The position numbers were made by a program, and so were the translations under genes. Shown in pieces: positions 36,023-46,660 of a stretch of DNA of 64,000 bases. Source of the stretch: Mercenaria mercenaria (taxonomy: Eukaryota; Mollusca; Bivalvia; Venerida; Veneridae); NCBI RefSeq assembly GCF_021730395.1, contig NC_069361.1, positions 65,543,001 to 65,607,000 on the forward strand, written 5' to 3'. The first letter of the stretch is position 1. Each line of letters starts with the position of its first letter. A model generated the notes under the pieces. It made no database searches. It saw only the letters and a list, made by a program, of their open reading frames with translations, and was not told the origin of the DNA.

Positions 36023-37210
36023 AAATTGAAAAAAGACTAAAACTAGCATTGTTTAATACATGTTTTATTTTCAAATAGTTGTGATTTTGTTAACATTTAA
36101 CAAAAAGAAATCTAACATTTATTTAAAGTTTGTTTGCAATTTTCCTGAAGAAATATAACATAATATTTCATCACTACAACATGTAAAATATTGATTCCAG
36201 TCTTTTATAAATCTAAATATTTTTCTTATTTCAGTCACTAATTAAATCCTACTAAAGTGAATTACTGTCTGTATGTTAACTCATTATATATCCAAGTTCT
36301 GTTTGTTTGTTTTCTTTTCTCACTGAAGTTGCAGCTTTCTACATTTTTATTTTTTCCTGTGCACCACAGTGCTAGGCACTCCATTAAATTATTACTCCCT
36401 TGAACAGCACCCTGTAAAAAAAAACAAAAACCATAATGTTGATTAAACCATCTACGTCAAATTGATAACAATAACTCATTAATGTATGAAATTAATTTTT
36501 GTCTGTATTTAACCGAGAAAAATATGTTAGAATTAACAAGAAAATGAGTTATTTTATTTACAGAATTTAATACTCAACACAAGTGCCATCCGCCAGCTTT
36601 AGATATTAGTATTTAACATATGTTCAAGTCATATGGATATAACATGCATACAGGACATAAATAAGATTCCGTAACTTTATCAAAAAATATTTTTTTAAAA
36701 AACTTCTACTTACAGTTTATAGCTGGAAGACCGGATTTTTGTTAAATCTAGACCTATCACATGTATAATAGTTTCTTTTACTTCACATGTCTATAAAGCT
36801 AGAAATCTGGCCTAGAGAGTAATATTAACCACATTTTCTGAGATTTCTTACATAACTCGGGTTAACGAGAGTTCATGTTCTGGAATATTCAACAGATTTT
36901 TTGTAAACATTTTATGACTGTATAAAATTACTAGTAGATATTTGTTATAGAGTTAGTAAGGGTTTCTTTCAATACTTTTTTCACAATTTTTTCAAGGTAG
37001 TAGATTTGAAATAGTTCAAAATATCATTACGGCTGCAGATAAGTTTTTAGTTTAATTAGCCCAAATTTAACTGATTACGAACTGGTACAGAAAAGTGTTT
37101 AATAATTAATTAAATATTGCATGTTATAGCTACACAACCTGTGTATACCTGTGGGGGCTTGTGATAAAACAGTGACCTGTAAAATATACAATTATTATAT
37201 TATTACTTCT

Positions 37211-37436
37211 AATGGACCAACGTTGGCCCAACGTTGGGCCAACGATGTTTTCTCTGTATAAGTCTTTCCCTGAAAATCAATATCGGGCCAATGCAGAGAT
37301 ATCTGTGACTGAAATTTAAAGTTGATTCAACGTTGGCCCAAGAGCTGTATTTACAATAATTATTAATCATTGTTGGGCCAACAGTGGCCCAACAACGATT
37401 ATCCTTTGACGGTTTTCCGTCGTTGGCCCAATGACT
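37211..37436. repeat. Cluster of GTTGGCCCAAC palindromes, right
   Basis: Further copies: CCAACGTTGGCCCAACG followed by TTGGGCCAACG, CAACGTTGGCCCAAG, GTTGGGCCAACAG and CGTTGGCCCAATG. Together with the left cluster they bracket about 1.2 kb of AT-rich DNA, as terminal repeats of a nested element would. Confidence 0.8.
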
Positions 37437-38103
37437 TCATGTTTACAGGGTCTTCGGTAGTTTATTACACAAAAGGCTTCGGCCACCCGGCTCCATTAAC
37501 CCGTGTGGTACTGATGGGACCCGTGTATGGCGATAGACAGCACATGAACAACGAAAGCTGTGGCAGACTTCTTCGTACGTGGGACACCCTGAGTGGCACA
37601 GGCGTGTTGACCAGATAGAAGAGCTGCCAGTACACCGGCGAATCAACAGACGGCCTGCAGAGAAGACCCCGAGCTGCTCAAACTTCACGCTCACCGTGAG
37701 GGGCGAGCGGGGAGGGGCATCAGCACCAGCACGACGATGGACCTGCCTGCACCATGCGGCGCTCAATCGCCCTTTTAATGGCGGCCTTGCCACACCTTGC
37801 CTTCCATATATTGTCTATTGGCTACCATGTCTCGGGGAGCTATCATTTATGGTCTCATTGGCCGCGACAGTGACCCATTTTGGCTTCAAAATTACATGGA
37901 CTTTTGGCTTATACTCTACGGAAATTGCGTAGAAGTAAATTTTCTTCACCATTTTTGTTTCAATCACTATCTTTAACGGCATGCCTGGTGACATGCCGGG
38001 GGTCTATACCCTTACACATCGTAATGCTATACTGTGCCTGAAAGGGCGGATGGACCCTTAACTAAACTTAAATACTGACTGACTGACTGACACCATCCGC
38101 GTA

Positions 38104-39450
38104 GATCTATAATCAGTATTAAAACCAAGTTGCGTCTTTTGTAAACGTTTTAAATTAAAAACCAGTTCCTGCTAGAAAAGTTAATCGAAATTTTATTATT
38201 ATATCAACACCAAAGAGCTTGTTTTGGTCACATGATCAAAAACATCTAACTATCACGGCGTGCGTTCTGTTTCGATACGATACTGAATGATAAAATTGCA
38301 CCCATGTATCAATCGAAGTTTGTAGCATAGAAATGGGTTTATGGAAAGATATATTGCATGAAATCAACAGAAGAGGTGTTATCTTATTTATTTTCATAGA
38401 GAAAGATACGATCCTTTAATAATATTTACGTAAATAATTTTTATTTGCACGAATTGGGGAAATAATTGCAGCCGTAACGGAGGGAGCGAAAAATTCGTAC
38501 CTGTTTCCCGAAAATCTACATAGATCTACTGTTTTTCAATAAGTAGGTCCATTTAGCTTTTCGTGCTGTAGCAATCAAACTGACGAAAACAGTCTGAGTA
38601 ATTACGTATAATAATAAGCAATGTCATTGGTTTATTTAACAAAACAACTTTCATTGCACTTGTGGATAAGATTTCAGTCCATAATCGCGATTTTATGGTC
38701 AAAATGTAAACCTTCGTTACTGTCGTCGTCACAGTTCTTAAAGTTTCAAGTTGGGGCTGAAATTACTTCTAAAGCACCATTGTCTTTTATAGGAACGATG
38801 TCTTAAACTTTAAACAGTATATCTTTAGGAATGATGGGTAAAAAAGTAGTCTGTTACACTGATCTGTCTTAAGGAAGAGTCTAGGTAAAAAAGATGCACT
38901 GATCTAAATTTAGTAGAATTGTGGGCAAACTTAAAGGATTTTAGTCCTCGCCTTAAAAGGATTACTGGAATGTAACGTTAGATTACTGTATAACGTTTAA
39001 ACGGAGAGAAATATGATATTCACTAGTACGGACCTACTCTTGAACGCGAAAGAATATGAAGTGTAAGGGCTGTAAATAAGCGTCAAAAAGACAAAGATGT
39101 ATAGTTATGCCTACAAAATCACTAAAATACACGCTTTAACGATTAAAAGTTAAAAGAAATATATACATAACGTGCGCCTAGTTCATTTTAGTTTCTTCCA
39201 ACAAAAGAATTGTGACGTCATGAAATACAGCCTGACGTTACGCATGGAGCGTATGTCTCCTGACGTTATGCATGGAGCATGTCTGCGCGGTTGAATAATT
39301 ATTTAACACAACAAGATATAAAACAATACAACATAAGCCGTAATACTGAATTATCTTTTATTCGGGAACGTCAGATTTAAGTTCTGAAACAAACAAATAT
39401 ATCATTCTACAGCAGAAATAGATAACAAGCATCAATATTTTAAGGAAAAC
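38104..39450. other. Non-coding AT-rich region
   Basis: No gene recognised. A short direct repeat, CTGACGTTACGCATGGAGC and CTGACGTTATGCATGGAGC, lies at about 39231-39290. Nothing else stands out. Confidence 0.4.
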
Positions 39451-39522
39451 GGCTAAAAAATAAGGTGAATAAACTTAGGGACACTGATTTCTGTCCTAGG
39501 TTGATTCGTCTTATTTTTAGCC
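39451..39522. repeat. 72-base imperfect hairpin
   Basis: GGCTAAAAAATAAGGTGAAT at the left pairs with ATTCGTCTTATTTTTAGCC at the right, and AACTTAGGGAC with GTCCTAGGTT, leaving a loop of about 10 bases. Differences are mostly G-U compatible or single bulges. The size and shape fit a pre-miRNA, or equally a small palindromic MITE. Confidence 0.5.
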
Positions 39523-39929
39523 ATTGTTGTTAGATATAGTATAGTTATGTATGTTTTTCCTTCTAAATGTCAGAACTTTAATTATATTCGTAAGCTTGCC
39601 ATTTTTTCACAGTTGAGGTGAGAGCATAGATCAATTAATTTTTTTTTCATGTATTAAATTTCAGAACTTTAACGCTATGATTATACTTTACAATGTCGTT
39701 TGTGTTTATGTATGCTATTTATTGTAGCTTGAAAATGAATAAAACGCCATACTGTTGTGTTGTTTATTTATTTGAAAATAAAAGGTCTAAAAATTACATT
39801 GAGTATTGATGTCGACATTAAATGTGAATTAACTTCCTTCATAGCATTTGTAAAATGCAGGTGTGTTCAGTTGGTCGCACTTTCTTGTAATACGCAAAAT
39901 ACAAATAAGAGTATCCTTATCGACTTGCA

Positions 39930-40383
39930 GTTACCCCTGCCCTCTCACCTTTATGCCATTTACAAAATTTATAGAATGCAATTTGCAAAATAAATGGGGA
40001 TTACCATAGCCATCTTCTGTTTGGTCAGCATGTACTTTCTCTTCTACGACGATATTCGTAAAATAAGTTACTATAACCAACTCGTACTTCGTCATCCAAA
40101 CTTACAACCTCCAGGCAGGAATTTAGTCTATTGTACCGATAAGGGGAAGTAACACTGTATTGGAGTCTGCCAAAGTTATTCCTCCTTCCTTGTCAACATG
40201 AAGGGGAAATTGGCCTCTTCTGAAGATGACCTTACCTCACTAACACCATTTACAAACTTAAGGCAAGGTTACCAAAAAACCGACTGTTTTCTTCTATCCA
40301 AAGTTCTCATTTCTTCCTAGACGCCATTTGCAAAATAAAGTGAGGATACCATAAGTGATCTCTTTTTCCCCATCTAGTTTTTT
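39930..40383. repeat. ~80-bp tandem array, left remnant
   Basis: Diverged units with GCCATTTGCAAAATAAAG, GAGGATACC and TCTATCCAAAGTT match the larger array right of the inserted element (46661-48370). Before insertion, left and right were one array. Confidence 0.65.
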
Positions 40384-40530
40384 AGCTCATCTGATTTTTT
40401 AAAAAAAAATGATGTTATTGTCATCACTTGATCGGCGTCGGCGTTGCCTGGTTAAGTTTTATGTTTAGGTCAGCTTTTCTCCTAAACTATCAAAGCTATT
40501 GCTTTGAAACTTGCAACACTTGTTCACCAT

Positions 40531-40764
40531 TGTAGTAAGCAAGTCTACAAGATAGATTAAGCTCCGCCTATGATATCATATTCCATTATTGTTTCTGTAT
40601 GTAAGATATATACATATTTCTATAGAGAGAGTGTGAGTTTATACTTTGGATGCAACACACATATTAAATATATAAACCATCCTTCGGGTCTTGTTCTGTT
40701 TGTGTGTCAATAAGCCATCTCAATAAATTAATACATATATATTACAATGACGATATATATTACA
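40531..40764 (+). repeat. 5' LTR of the Ty3/Gypsy element
   Basis: 234 bp, TG...CA ends, flanked on the left by ACCAT. Contains AATAAATTAATA-type A/T-rich sequence near its end and a TATAAA-like stretch about 40671 (ATATATAAACC). Confidence 0.93.
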
Positions 40765-40818
40765 ATGGCGACGAAGATCGGATTATTTTAAAACTGAGGA
40801 TTAAGTGATTTTGTGACA

Positions 40819-43464
40819 ATGGAAAATTTACCTGCGTTTCCCAAATTTGATGTTTACGCTGACGAAAATTCCCTAGGTGTTCGGTGGGACAAATATGTAG
40901 ATAAACTGGAGAATTTATTTGTTGGGCTAGGTATAAATACAAGGAAAAGGAAAAAGGCACTGTTACTGCACTATGCTGGAGATGATGTATATGACATTTA
41001 TGATACGTTAAATCTACATGGAGAGAGTGAAAATTACGATGAAACAAAAGCTGGACTTACAAACTACTTCAAACCTAGAAAAAACACTCAGTTTGAAATT
41101 TTCGAATTCAGGAATATTAAACAGTTGCACGGTGAAACGATTGACCAATATGTGACTAGATTACGACAAAAAGCTAAAAACTGTGAATTTTCGGACACTG
41201 AGTCAGAAATAAAAAGCCAAATCATACAGGGTGTTATTTCGCAAAAAATGAGAATGCGATGTTTGCAAGATTCAGAAAAATCACTTAATGACTTACTTAC
41301 AATGATGAGAACAATGGAAATTTCGAAGACTCAAGCAACAAGTATGTCAAAGGACACTAGTAGTCAGCAGGTAGTGCGTGTAAAAAGCAATCCATATTTT
41401 AGTCGGAAATCAAAGGGATTCGTACCACAACGTTCGCAACAACGTTCTAGTTCATATCAAGGTTTACCGCAAGCAGGCTTGTCGTCGGGAAGGCGAATCA
41501 GTCCTCAACAAACTAGCAAGAAATGTCGTAACTGTGGAGGAAAATATCCACATATATCACGTTGCCCCGCGCTTGGAGCAGAATGTAATTATTGCCACAA
41601 GAAGAACCATTATATATCTGTTTGTAGAAAACGTAAGAAGCAGGTGACATTGATCGAGGATGAACAACCGGATTTAGAAATTTTAACAGAGGAATACGCG
41701 ACGGATTGCAATTCGGATGAATGTGATGTGCTATTGGGATTCATGTTAGATAGAAAGAAGGTGCCAAAGAAAAGAATAAAATTAAATGGTGTAGATGTGA
41801 ATGTTTTGGTTGATAGCGGGTCATCGATCAATATTGTCAGTGAAATTGTCCTTAAGAAAATGAAAAAATCACCGGAAATCAAGAAAGCGACCACGAAAGC
41901 GTTCGCATTTGGACAGAAGTCTCCACTGCCATTCCAAGGTAAATGTTCTTTGCTTGTTGAGTCGGACTCAAAATTCGTGACCAGAGATTTTCATATCGTT
42001 ACGGGTAATAAAGAATCATTGATTAGTTATGAGCTGTCAGCAGAGCTTGGGATTTTACCGCAGACACAATCTGTTCAAACCAAAGACGAGTATGAAGGAC
42101 TTATTGAGGAATATTCGCAAGTTTTCACTGGGTTAGGATGTCTGAAAGACAGAAAAGTTAAGTTTCACATTGATGAAAGTGTTGTGCCAGTAGCTCAGCC
42201 TCCTAGGAGAGTGCCATTTCATGTGCGTGAGCAAGTTGAGCAGGAACTTAAAAGTTTGGAGGATATGGATGTTATTGAAAAAGTGGAAGGTGTACCAACA
42301 CCATGGGTATCGAACCTGGTAGCTGCCCCAAAACCAAATTCACCGAGAGAAGTAAGGGTGTGCATAGATATGAGGAAAGCCAACACCGCAATTAAAACAG
42401 AGAAAAATGTTAGTCCGACGGTGGATGATATAATCTTAACGTTGAACGGCGCAAAAGTGTTTTCACGTCTCGATCTGTACAAAGCATTCCATCAAATTGA
42501 ACTGGATGAGTCATCACGTGCAATGACAACGTTTCAGACACATGTTGGACTTTTTCGATATAAACGTTTAAATTTTGGAGTGTCAGCAGCACCGATTCTG
42601 TTCCAAAATGAGCTTCGTCAAGCACTTCAAGGTCTGACAGGCGTGTTAAACATTGCTGACGATATCGTATGCTACGGCAAAACGCGTGAAGAACATGATA
42701 TCAATCTGCGAGCATTACTTCAGCGTCTTCAAGAACGGAACCTGACACTGAACAAGAAAAAATGTTCGTTTGGACAATCAAAAATCAAATTCTACGGATA
42801 CGTGTTTACGGAATCGGGAATTTCACCTGATCCTGACAAGGTAGATGCAGTAAAAAACATGGACAGACCAAAATCTGTATCCGAAATCCGTTCATTTCTT
42901 GGTCTCACAAACTATTTGTCTAAGTTCATAGATGGCTATTCAGTCCTAACGGAACCATTACGACGACTTACTCATCAGGATGTAAAATTCGAATGGAATG
43001 ACGATCAGGAAAAATCGTTCACTTCACTAAAAGAGGCATTGACTAGTGACAAAGTCATGACGTATTTTGACCCGAGGAAAGAAACTGAACTCTGGGTAGA
43101 CGGCAGCCCAGTAGGCTGTTCAGGAATACTTATTCAGAAAGGAAAAATAGTGTCGTATGGAAGCAAAGCTTACAATTCAGTACAAGCGCGCTATTCGCAA
43201 ACAGAGAGAGAAGCTTTAAGTGCTGTTATCATGATTCAACATTTTCATTTGTACTTATTCGGCAAGCAATTCAAATTGATAACGGATCACGCTGCACTTC
43301 AATCAATTTTCAACAACGTAAAGAATATACAGTCACCAAGATTAGAACGTTGGCGTTTGAAGTTGTTAACGTATGATTTCCAGACGATTTATAGACCAGG
43401 TAGTTTAATGATCTCAGATTATCTTCCAGACATCCGCACGCGAGACACGCGACCAACACAGTAG
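40819..43464 (+). CDS. Gag-protease-reverse transcriptase-RNase H part of the Ty3/Gypsy element
   Basis: The ATG at 40819 follows the primer-binding region by about 50 bases. The N-terminal third is a Gag with two zinc knuckles (CRNCGG..., then CNYCHKKNHYISVC). VLVDSGSSINIV is the aspartic protease active site. Reverse transcriptase blocks include VRVCIDMRKAN, SRLDLYKAFHQI and ADDIVCYGK. RNase H begins at LWVDGSPVGCSG and includes the QTEREALSAV block. Gag and pol in one frame is usual for several Gypsy lineages. This is a mobile-element gene, not a host gene. Confidence 0.9.
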   Translation: MENLPAFPKFDVYADENSLGVRWDKYVDKLENLFVGLGINTRKRKKALLLHYAGDDVYDIYDTLNLHGESENYDETKAGLTNYFKPRKNTQFEIFEFRNIKQLHGETIDQYVTRLRQKAKNCEFSDTESEIKSQIIQGVISQKMRMRCLQDSEKSLNDLLTMMRTMEISKTQATSMSKDTSSQQVVRVKSNPYFSRKSKGFVPQRSQQRSSSYQGLPQAGLSSGRRISPQQTSKKCRNCGGKYPHISRCPALGAECNYCHKKNHYISVCRKRKKQVTLIEDEQPDLEILTEEYATDCNSDECDVLLGFMLDRKKVPKKRIKLNGVDVNVLVDSGSSINIVSEIVLKKMKKSPEIKKATTKAFAFGQKSPLPFQGKCSLLVESDSKFVTRDFHIVTGNKESLISYELSAELGILPQTQSVQTKDEYEGLIEEYSQVFTGLGCLKDRKVKFHIDESVVPVAQPPRRVPFHVREQVEQELKSLEDMDVIEKVEGVPTPWVSNLVAAPKPNSPREVRVCIDMRKANTAIKTEKNVSPTVDDIILTLNGAKVFSRLDLYKAFHQIELDESSRAMTTFQTHVGLFRYKRLNFGVSAAPILFQNELRQALQGLTGVLNIADDIVCYGKTREEHDINLRALLQRLQERNLTLNKKKCSFGQSKIKFYGYVFTESGISPDPDKVDAVKNMDRPKSVSEIRSFLGLTNYLSKFIDGYSVLTEPLRRLTHQDVKFEWNDDQEKSFTSLKEALTSDKVMTYFDPRKETELWVDGSPVGCSGILIQKGKIVSYGSKAYNSVQARYSQTEREALSAVIMIQHFHLYLFGKQFKLITDHAALQSIFNNVKNIQSPRLERWRLKLLTYDFQTIYRPGSLMISDYLPDIRTRDTRPTQ

Positions 43465-43499
43465 CCGAACAATATATCAGTTTTATCACTGATAACACT

Positions 43500-44777
43500 T
43501 TGCCAGATGCATTGAAGCTATCAGACGTAGCAAAAGCTACTAAATCAGACTGTGTATTAAGTTGTGTCAAGAATGCAAAAGAAACAAATGACTGGAAAAA
43601 TCAGAAATGCCAATCCGATGAAAGTTTTCGTTTATACGAAAATTTAAACAAGAATCAAGAACTTGCAGTTGCATATACCGATGAAGGATATGTGTTGTTA
43701 CGGGGTACACAGCTTTGTATACCAGAAACTTTGCAAAAACAAACAGTGTTACTTTCGCACGAGGGTCATCAAGGCCAATCAAAGTGCAAAGGATTACTTC
43801 GGGAATATTGTTGGTTCCCGCATATGGATAAAATGGTTGAAGAAGCATGCAAATCATGCATTGTGTGCCAAGCTGCATCACCAGGATGTACTCCAGATCC
43901 GATAAAACCAACACCTCTGCCACGAGATGTGTTTTCTGAAGTCAGTTGTGACTTTTGTGGACCATTCCCGGACGGGTACCTGTTATTAGTGGTAATATGC
44001 GATTATAGTCGTTTTCCAATAGTTGAGCGAGTCAGGTCAACATCCGCAGAAACTGTCATACCGCGTTTGGAATCAATATTTTCGATATTTGGATATCCAG
44101 ACGTATTGAGAACGGACAATGGACCTCCATTTCAGAGTCGTACTTTCAGAGAATATGCTGATAAGTCGGGATTTAAACATAAACGAATTACTCCATTGCA
44201 CCCACAAGGAAATGCAATAGTCGAGCGATTCATGGCACCATTGCAAAAATCAATTAAAACCGCAATAGCATCAGGTCAAGATTATAAGAGAGCGTTGAAT
44301 AGATATCTAATGAATTTTCGCAATTCGCCACAATCTTCAACACAAAAAGCTCCTAGTGAATTAATGTACAATCGGAAAGTAAAAACGAAATTACCATCAA
44401 TGACATTTGAAAAGCAAGACACAGATGTTCGCGACAGGGACAGTCTGTCAAAATCGAAAAACAAACTTTATGCGGACAAAAACAGAAGAGCACAGCCAAG
44501 TGCATTGAAAATTGGAGACCGTGTGTTACTAAAACGGGAACAACGTAACAAATTTGAGACAATGTTTGACCCTACACCTGGCATTGTCATTGCTAGGAAA
44601 GGTTCAATGCTAACAATCAGGCACAGAGGAAAGGAAATTACACGGGACGTGTCAAAGTTCAGGGTAGTTCAAGGTGGTCATGAGCCGGCGCAGACGAAAC
44701 CTGCAGATACTGTATTTGCACCACGTCAAAGGTCGCAAAGGAAACGACGACCGCCTAGACGTTTTGTCAATGAATGA
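43500..44777 (+). CDS. Integrase part of the Ty3/Gypsy element
   Basis: It carries the zinc-binding H-H-C-C domain (HEGHQGQSKCK, then CKSCIVCQ). The catalytic core has CDFCGPFPDG, LRTDNGPPFQS and NAIVERFM, the D-D-E arrangement. The C terminus is basic (RQRSQRKRRPPRRF), with no recognisable chromodomain. Confidence 0.88.
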   Translation: MPDALKLSDVAKATKSDCVLSCVKNAKETNDWKNQKCQSDESFRLYENLNKNQELAVAYTDEGYVLLRGTQLCIPETLQKQTVLLSHEGHQGQSKCKGLLREYCWFPHMDKMVEEACKSCIVCQAASPGCTPDPIKPTPLPRDVFSEVSCDFCGPFPDGYLLLVVICDYSRFPIVERVRSTSAETVIPRLESIFSIFGYPDVLRTDNGPPFQSRTFREYADKSGFKHKRITPLHPQGNAIVERFMAPLQKSIKTAIASGQDYKRALNRYLMNFRNSPQSSTQKAPSELMYNRKVKTKLPSMTFEKQDTDVRDRDSLSKSKNKLYADKNRRAQPSALKIGDRVLLKREQRNKFETMFDPTPGIVIARKGSMLTIRHRGKEITRDVSKFRVVQGGHEPAQTKPADTVFAPRQRSQRKRRPPRRFVNE

Positions 44778-45388
44778 TTGGATTAATCAGTGACATAATT
44801 TCACATGTTTCAGTGCACAGGATAAGTCACCTAAGTGTTGTGTGGGCCATAATAATGCCCTATTTGCTACCATAGCAGTGTAGTCATTTTATATTCGCTT
44901 GCTGGATTTATTATTCTTTGGACAAATGATCAGTGTGTGAAAATATTATGTTACTCTTGGGAATTATTACTTGTCTGTTTCACAATTACATTATAATTAA
45001 TTCTTGGGCGGTAGAACTCAAAACTTAATTTATAATTTTGATAAAAATAACAGTTGACTGTACTCATTTTAGGGTTTTGAGATAAAACACGAAACTGTTA
45101 GATAACGACGGAACATTCCGAGGACTTTCCCAGGATATTTCAATTTACAGCGACATTGTAAAAGTACTTAGCTAAAGCAGATGCTCTATAAACTGATTAT
45201 GTTGATAACAAGGGTTAATGAACTTTGCTGAAAAAAAGAGGAGAAATTTATGATAATAGACTTGCTAACTAGCTTATTTCATTAGAACAGAATTTTCATG
45301 TTTTGAGTATATATTTGAACTTTGATTATTTTAAACAAATTTATGTTTTCTGATTATTGATGAGATCTAATCTAAAGGTAAAGGAGGA

Positions 45389-45622
45389 TGTAGTAAGCAA
45401 GTCTACAAGATAGATTAAGCTCCGCCTATGATATCATATTCCATTATTGTTTCTGTATGTAAGATATATACATATTTCTATAGAGAGAGTGTGAGTTTAT
45501 ACTTTGGATGCAACACACATATTAAATATATAAACCATCCTTCGGGTCTTGTTCTGTTTGTGTGTCAATAAGCCATCTCAATAAATTAATACATATATAT
45601 TACAATGACGATATATATTACA
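45389..45622 (+). repeat. 3' LTR of the Ty3/Gypsy element
   Basis: 234 bp, no difference from the 5' LTR seen by eye, preceded by the purine-rich AAAGGTAAAGGAGGA (45374-45388), the likely polypurine tract, and followed by ACCAT. Confidence 0.93.
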
Positions 45623-46660
45623 ACCATCATAAGCTGACCCTGTACAGCAAGAAACATATTAGCTCCATCCTGCTTTTTGCAAGATTTATGGCCCCTTTTA
45701 TACTTAGAAAATATCAGATTTCTTGGTTAAGTTTTATGTTTAGGTCAACTTTTCTCCTAAACTATCAAAGCTATTGCTTTGAAACTTGCAACACTTGTTC
45801 ACCATCATAAGCTGACCCTGTACATCAAGAAACATAACTCCATCCTGCTTTTTGCAAGAATTATTGCCCCTTTTGGACTTAGAAAATTAGTTTTCTTGGT
45901 TAAGTTTTATGTTTAGGTCAGTTTTTCTCCTAAACTATCAAAGCTATTGCTTTAAAACTTGCAGCACTTGTTCACCATCATAAGCTGACCCTGTACAGCA
46001 AGAAACATAACTCCATCCTGCTTTTTGCAAGATTTATGGCCCCTTTTGGACTTAGAAAATATCAGATTTCTTGGTTAAGTTTTATGTTTAGGTCAACTTT
46101 TTCTCTTAAACTATCAAAGCTATTGCTTTGACACTTGCAACACTTGTTCACCATCATAAGCTGACCCTGTACATCAAGAAACATAACTCCATCCTGCTTT
46201 TTTCAAGAATTATTGCCCCTTTGGACTTAGAAAATCAGTTTTCTTGGTTGAGTAATATGTTTCAGTCAGCTTTTCTCCTAAATTATCAAAGCTATTGCTT
46301 TAAAACTTGCAACACTTGTTCACCATCATAAGCTGACCATGTACAGCAAGAAACATAACTCTGTCCTGCTTTTTGCAAGACTTATGGCCCCTTTCGGACT
46401 TAGAAAATATCAGATTTATTGGTTAAGTTTTATGTTTAGGTCAGCTTTTCTCCTAAACTATTCAAGCTATTGCATTGAAACTTGCAACAGTTGTTCACCA
46501 TCATAAGCTGACTACGTACATCAAGAAACATAACTCCATCCTGCTTTTTACAAGAATTATGGCCCTTTTTGGACTTAGAAAATCATGGGTAGGACAATAA
46601 TTCTATTGTACAAAAAAAAAATCAGATGAGCGTCAGCACCCGCAAGGCGGTGCTCTTGTT

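Larger units (their letters stand above)
35473..38090 (+). mobile_element. 2.6-kb putative retroposed element between 13-bp direct repeats
   Basis: CACCATCCGCGTA occurs at 35460-35472 and again at 38091-38103. The right end is a short tandem tail (ACTGACTGACTGACTGA), as in the 3' ends of several LINE clades, so I read it as plus-oriented. The outer parts are richer in G+C than their surroundings (35473-35665 and 37450-38087). The interior holds the palindrome clusters listed separately and an AT-rich core (36060-37200). No reverse transcriptase is visible. It could be a LINE 3' fragment, a large SINE-like element or a retrocopy carrying a nested insertion. Confidence 0.6.
40531..45622 (+). 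mobile_element. Ty3/Gypsy LTR retrotransposon, young, near whole
   Basis: The element is 5.1 kb with 234-bp LTRs that look identical by eye and begin TGTAGTAAGC and end ATATTACA. ACCAT flanks it at 40526-40530 and 45623-45627, a 5-bp target duplication. A primer-binding region starts at about 40766 (TGGCGACGAAGATCGG). Parts in order: gag with two zinc knuckles (40.8-41.65 kb), aspartic protease (about 41.8 kb), reverse transcriptase (42.2-42.85 kb), RNase H (43.05-43.4 kb), integrase (43.6-44.7 kb). The order RT-RH-IN is Ty3/Gypsy; a Mag-like lineage is possible but not established. No envelope gene. It looks close to whole, with at most about one break. LTR identity points to a recent insertion. 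Confidence 0.93.
40384..46660 (-). mobile_element. Internally tandem element, family H, copy 2, split by an LTR retrotransposon
   Basis: On the minus strand it starts AACAAGAGCACCGCC at 46660 and ends in AATCAGATGAGCT at 40384, the same ends as the copy at 4679-5527. Tandem units of ~140-180 bp (CACCATCATAAGCTGACC, TTAGGTCAGCTTTTCTCC) fill 40440-40530 and 45623-46600. The stretch 40531-45622 is the LTR element. Without it the copy is about 1.2 kb. Confidence 0.85.

Noticed and set aside
35444-36078. Overlapping open frames of 83-167 codons around the palindrome clusters
   Set aside because: Palindromic G+C-rich motifs are stop-poor in all frames; the proteins (WPNGWPT-like repeats) reflect the DNA motif.
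39231-39290. Direct repeat CTGACGTTACGCATGGAGC
   Set aside because: Only two short copies side by side; likely local duplication with no further signal.
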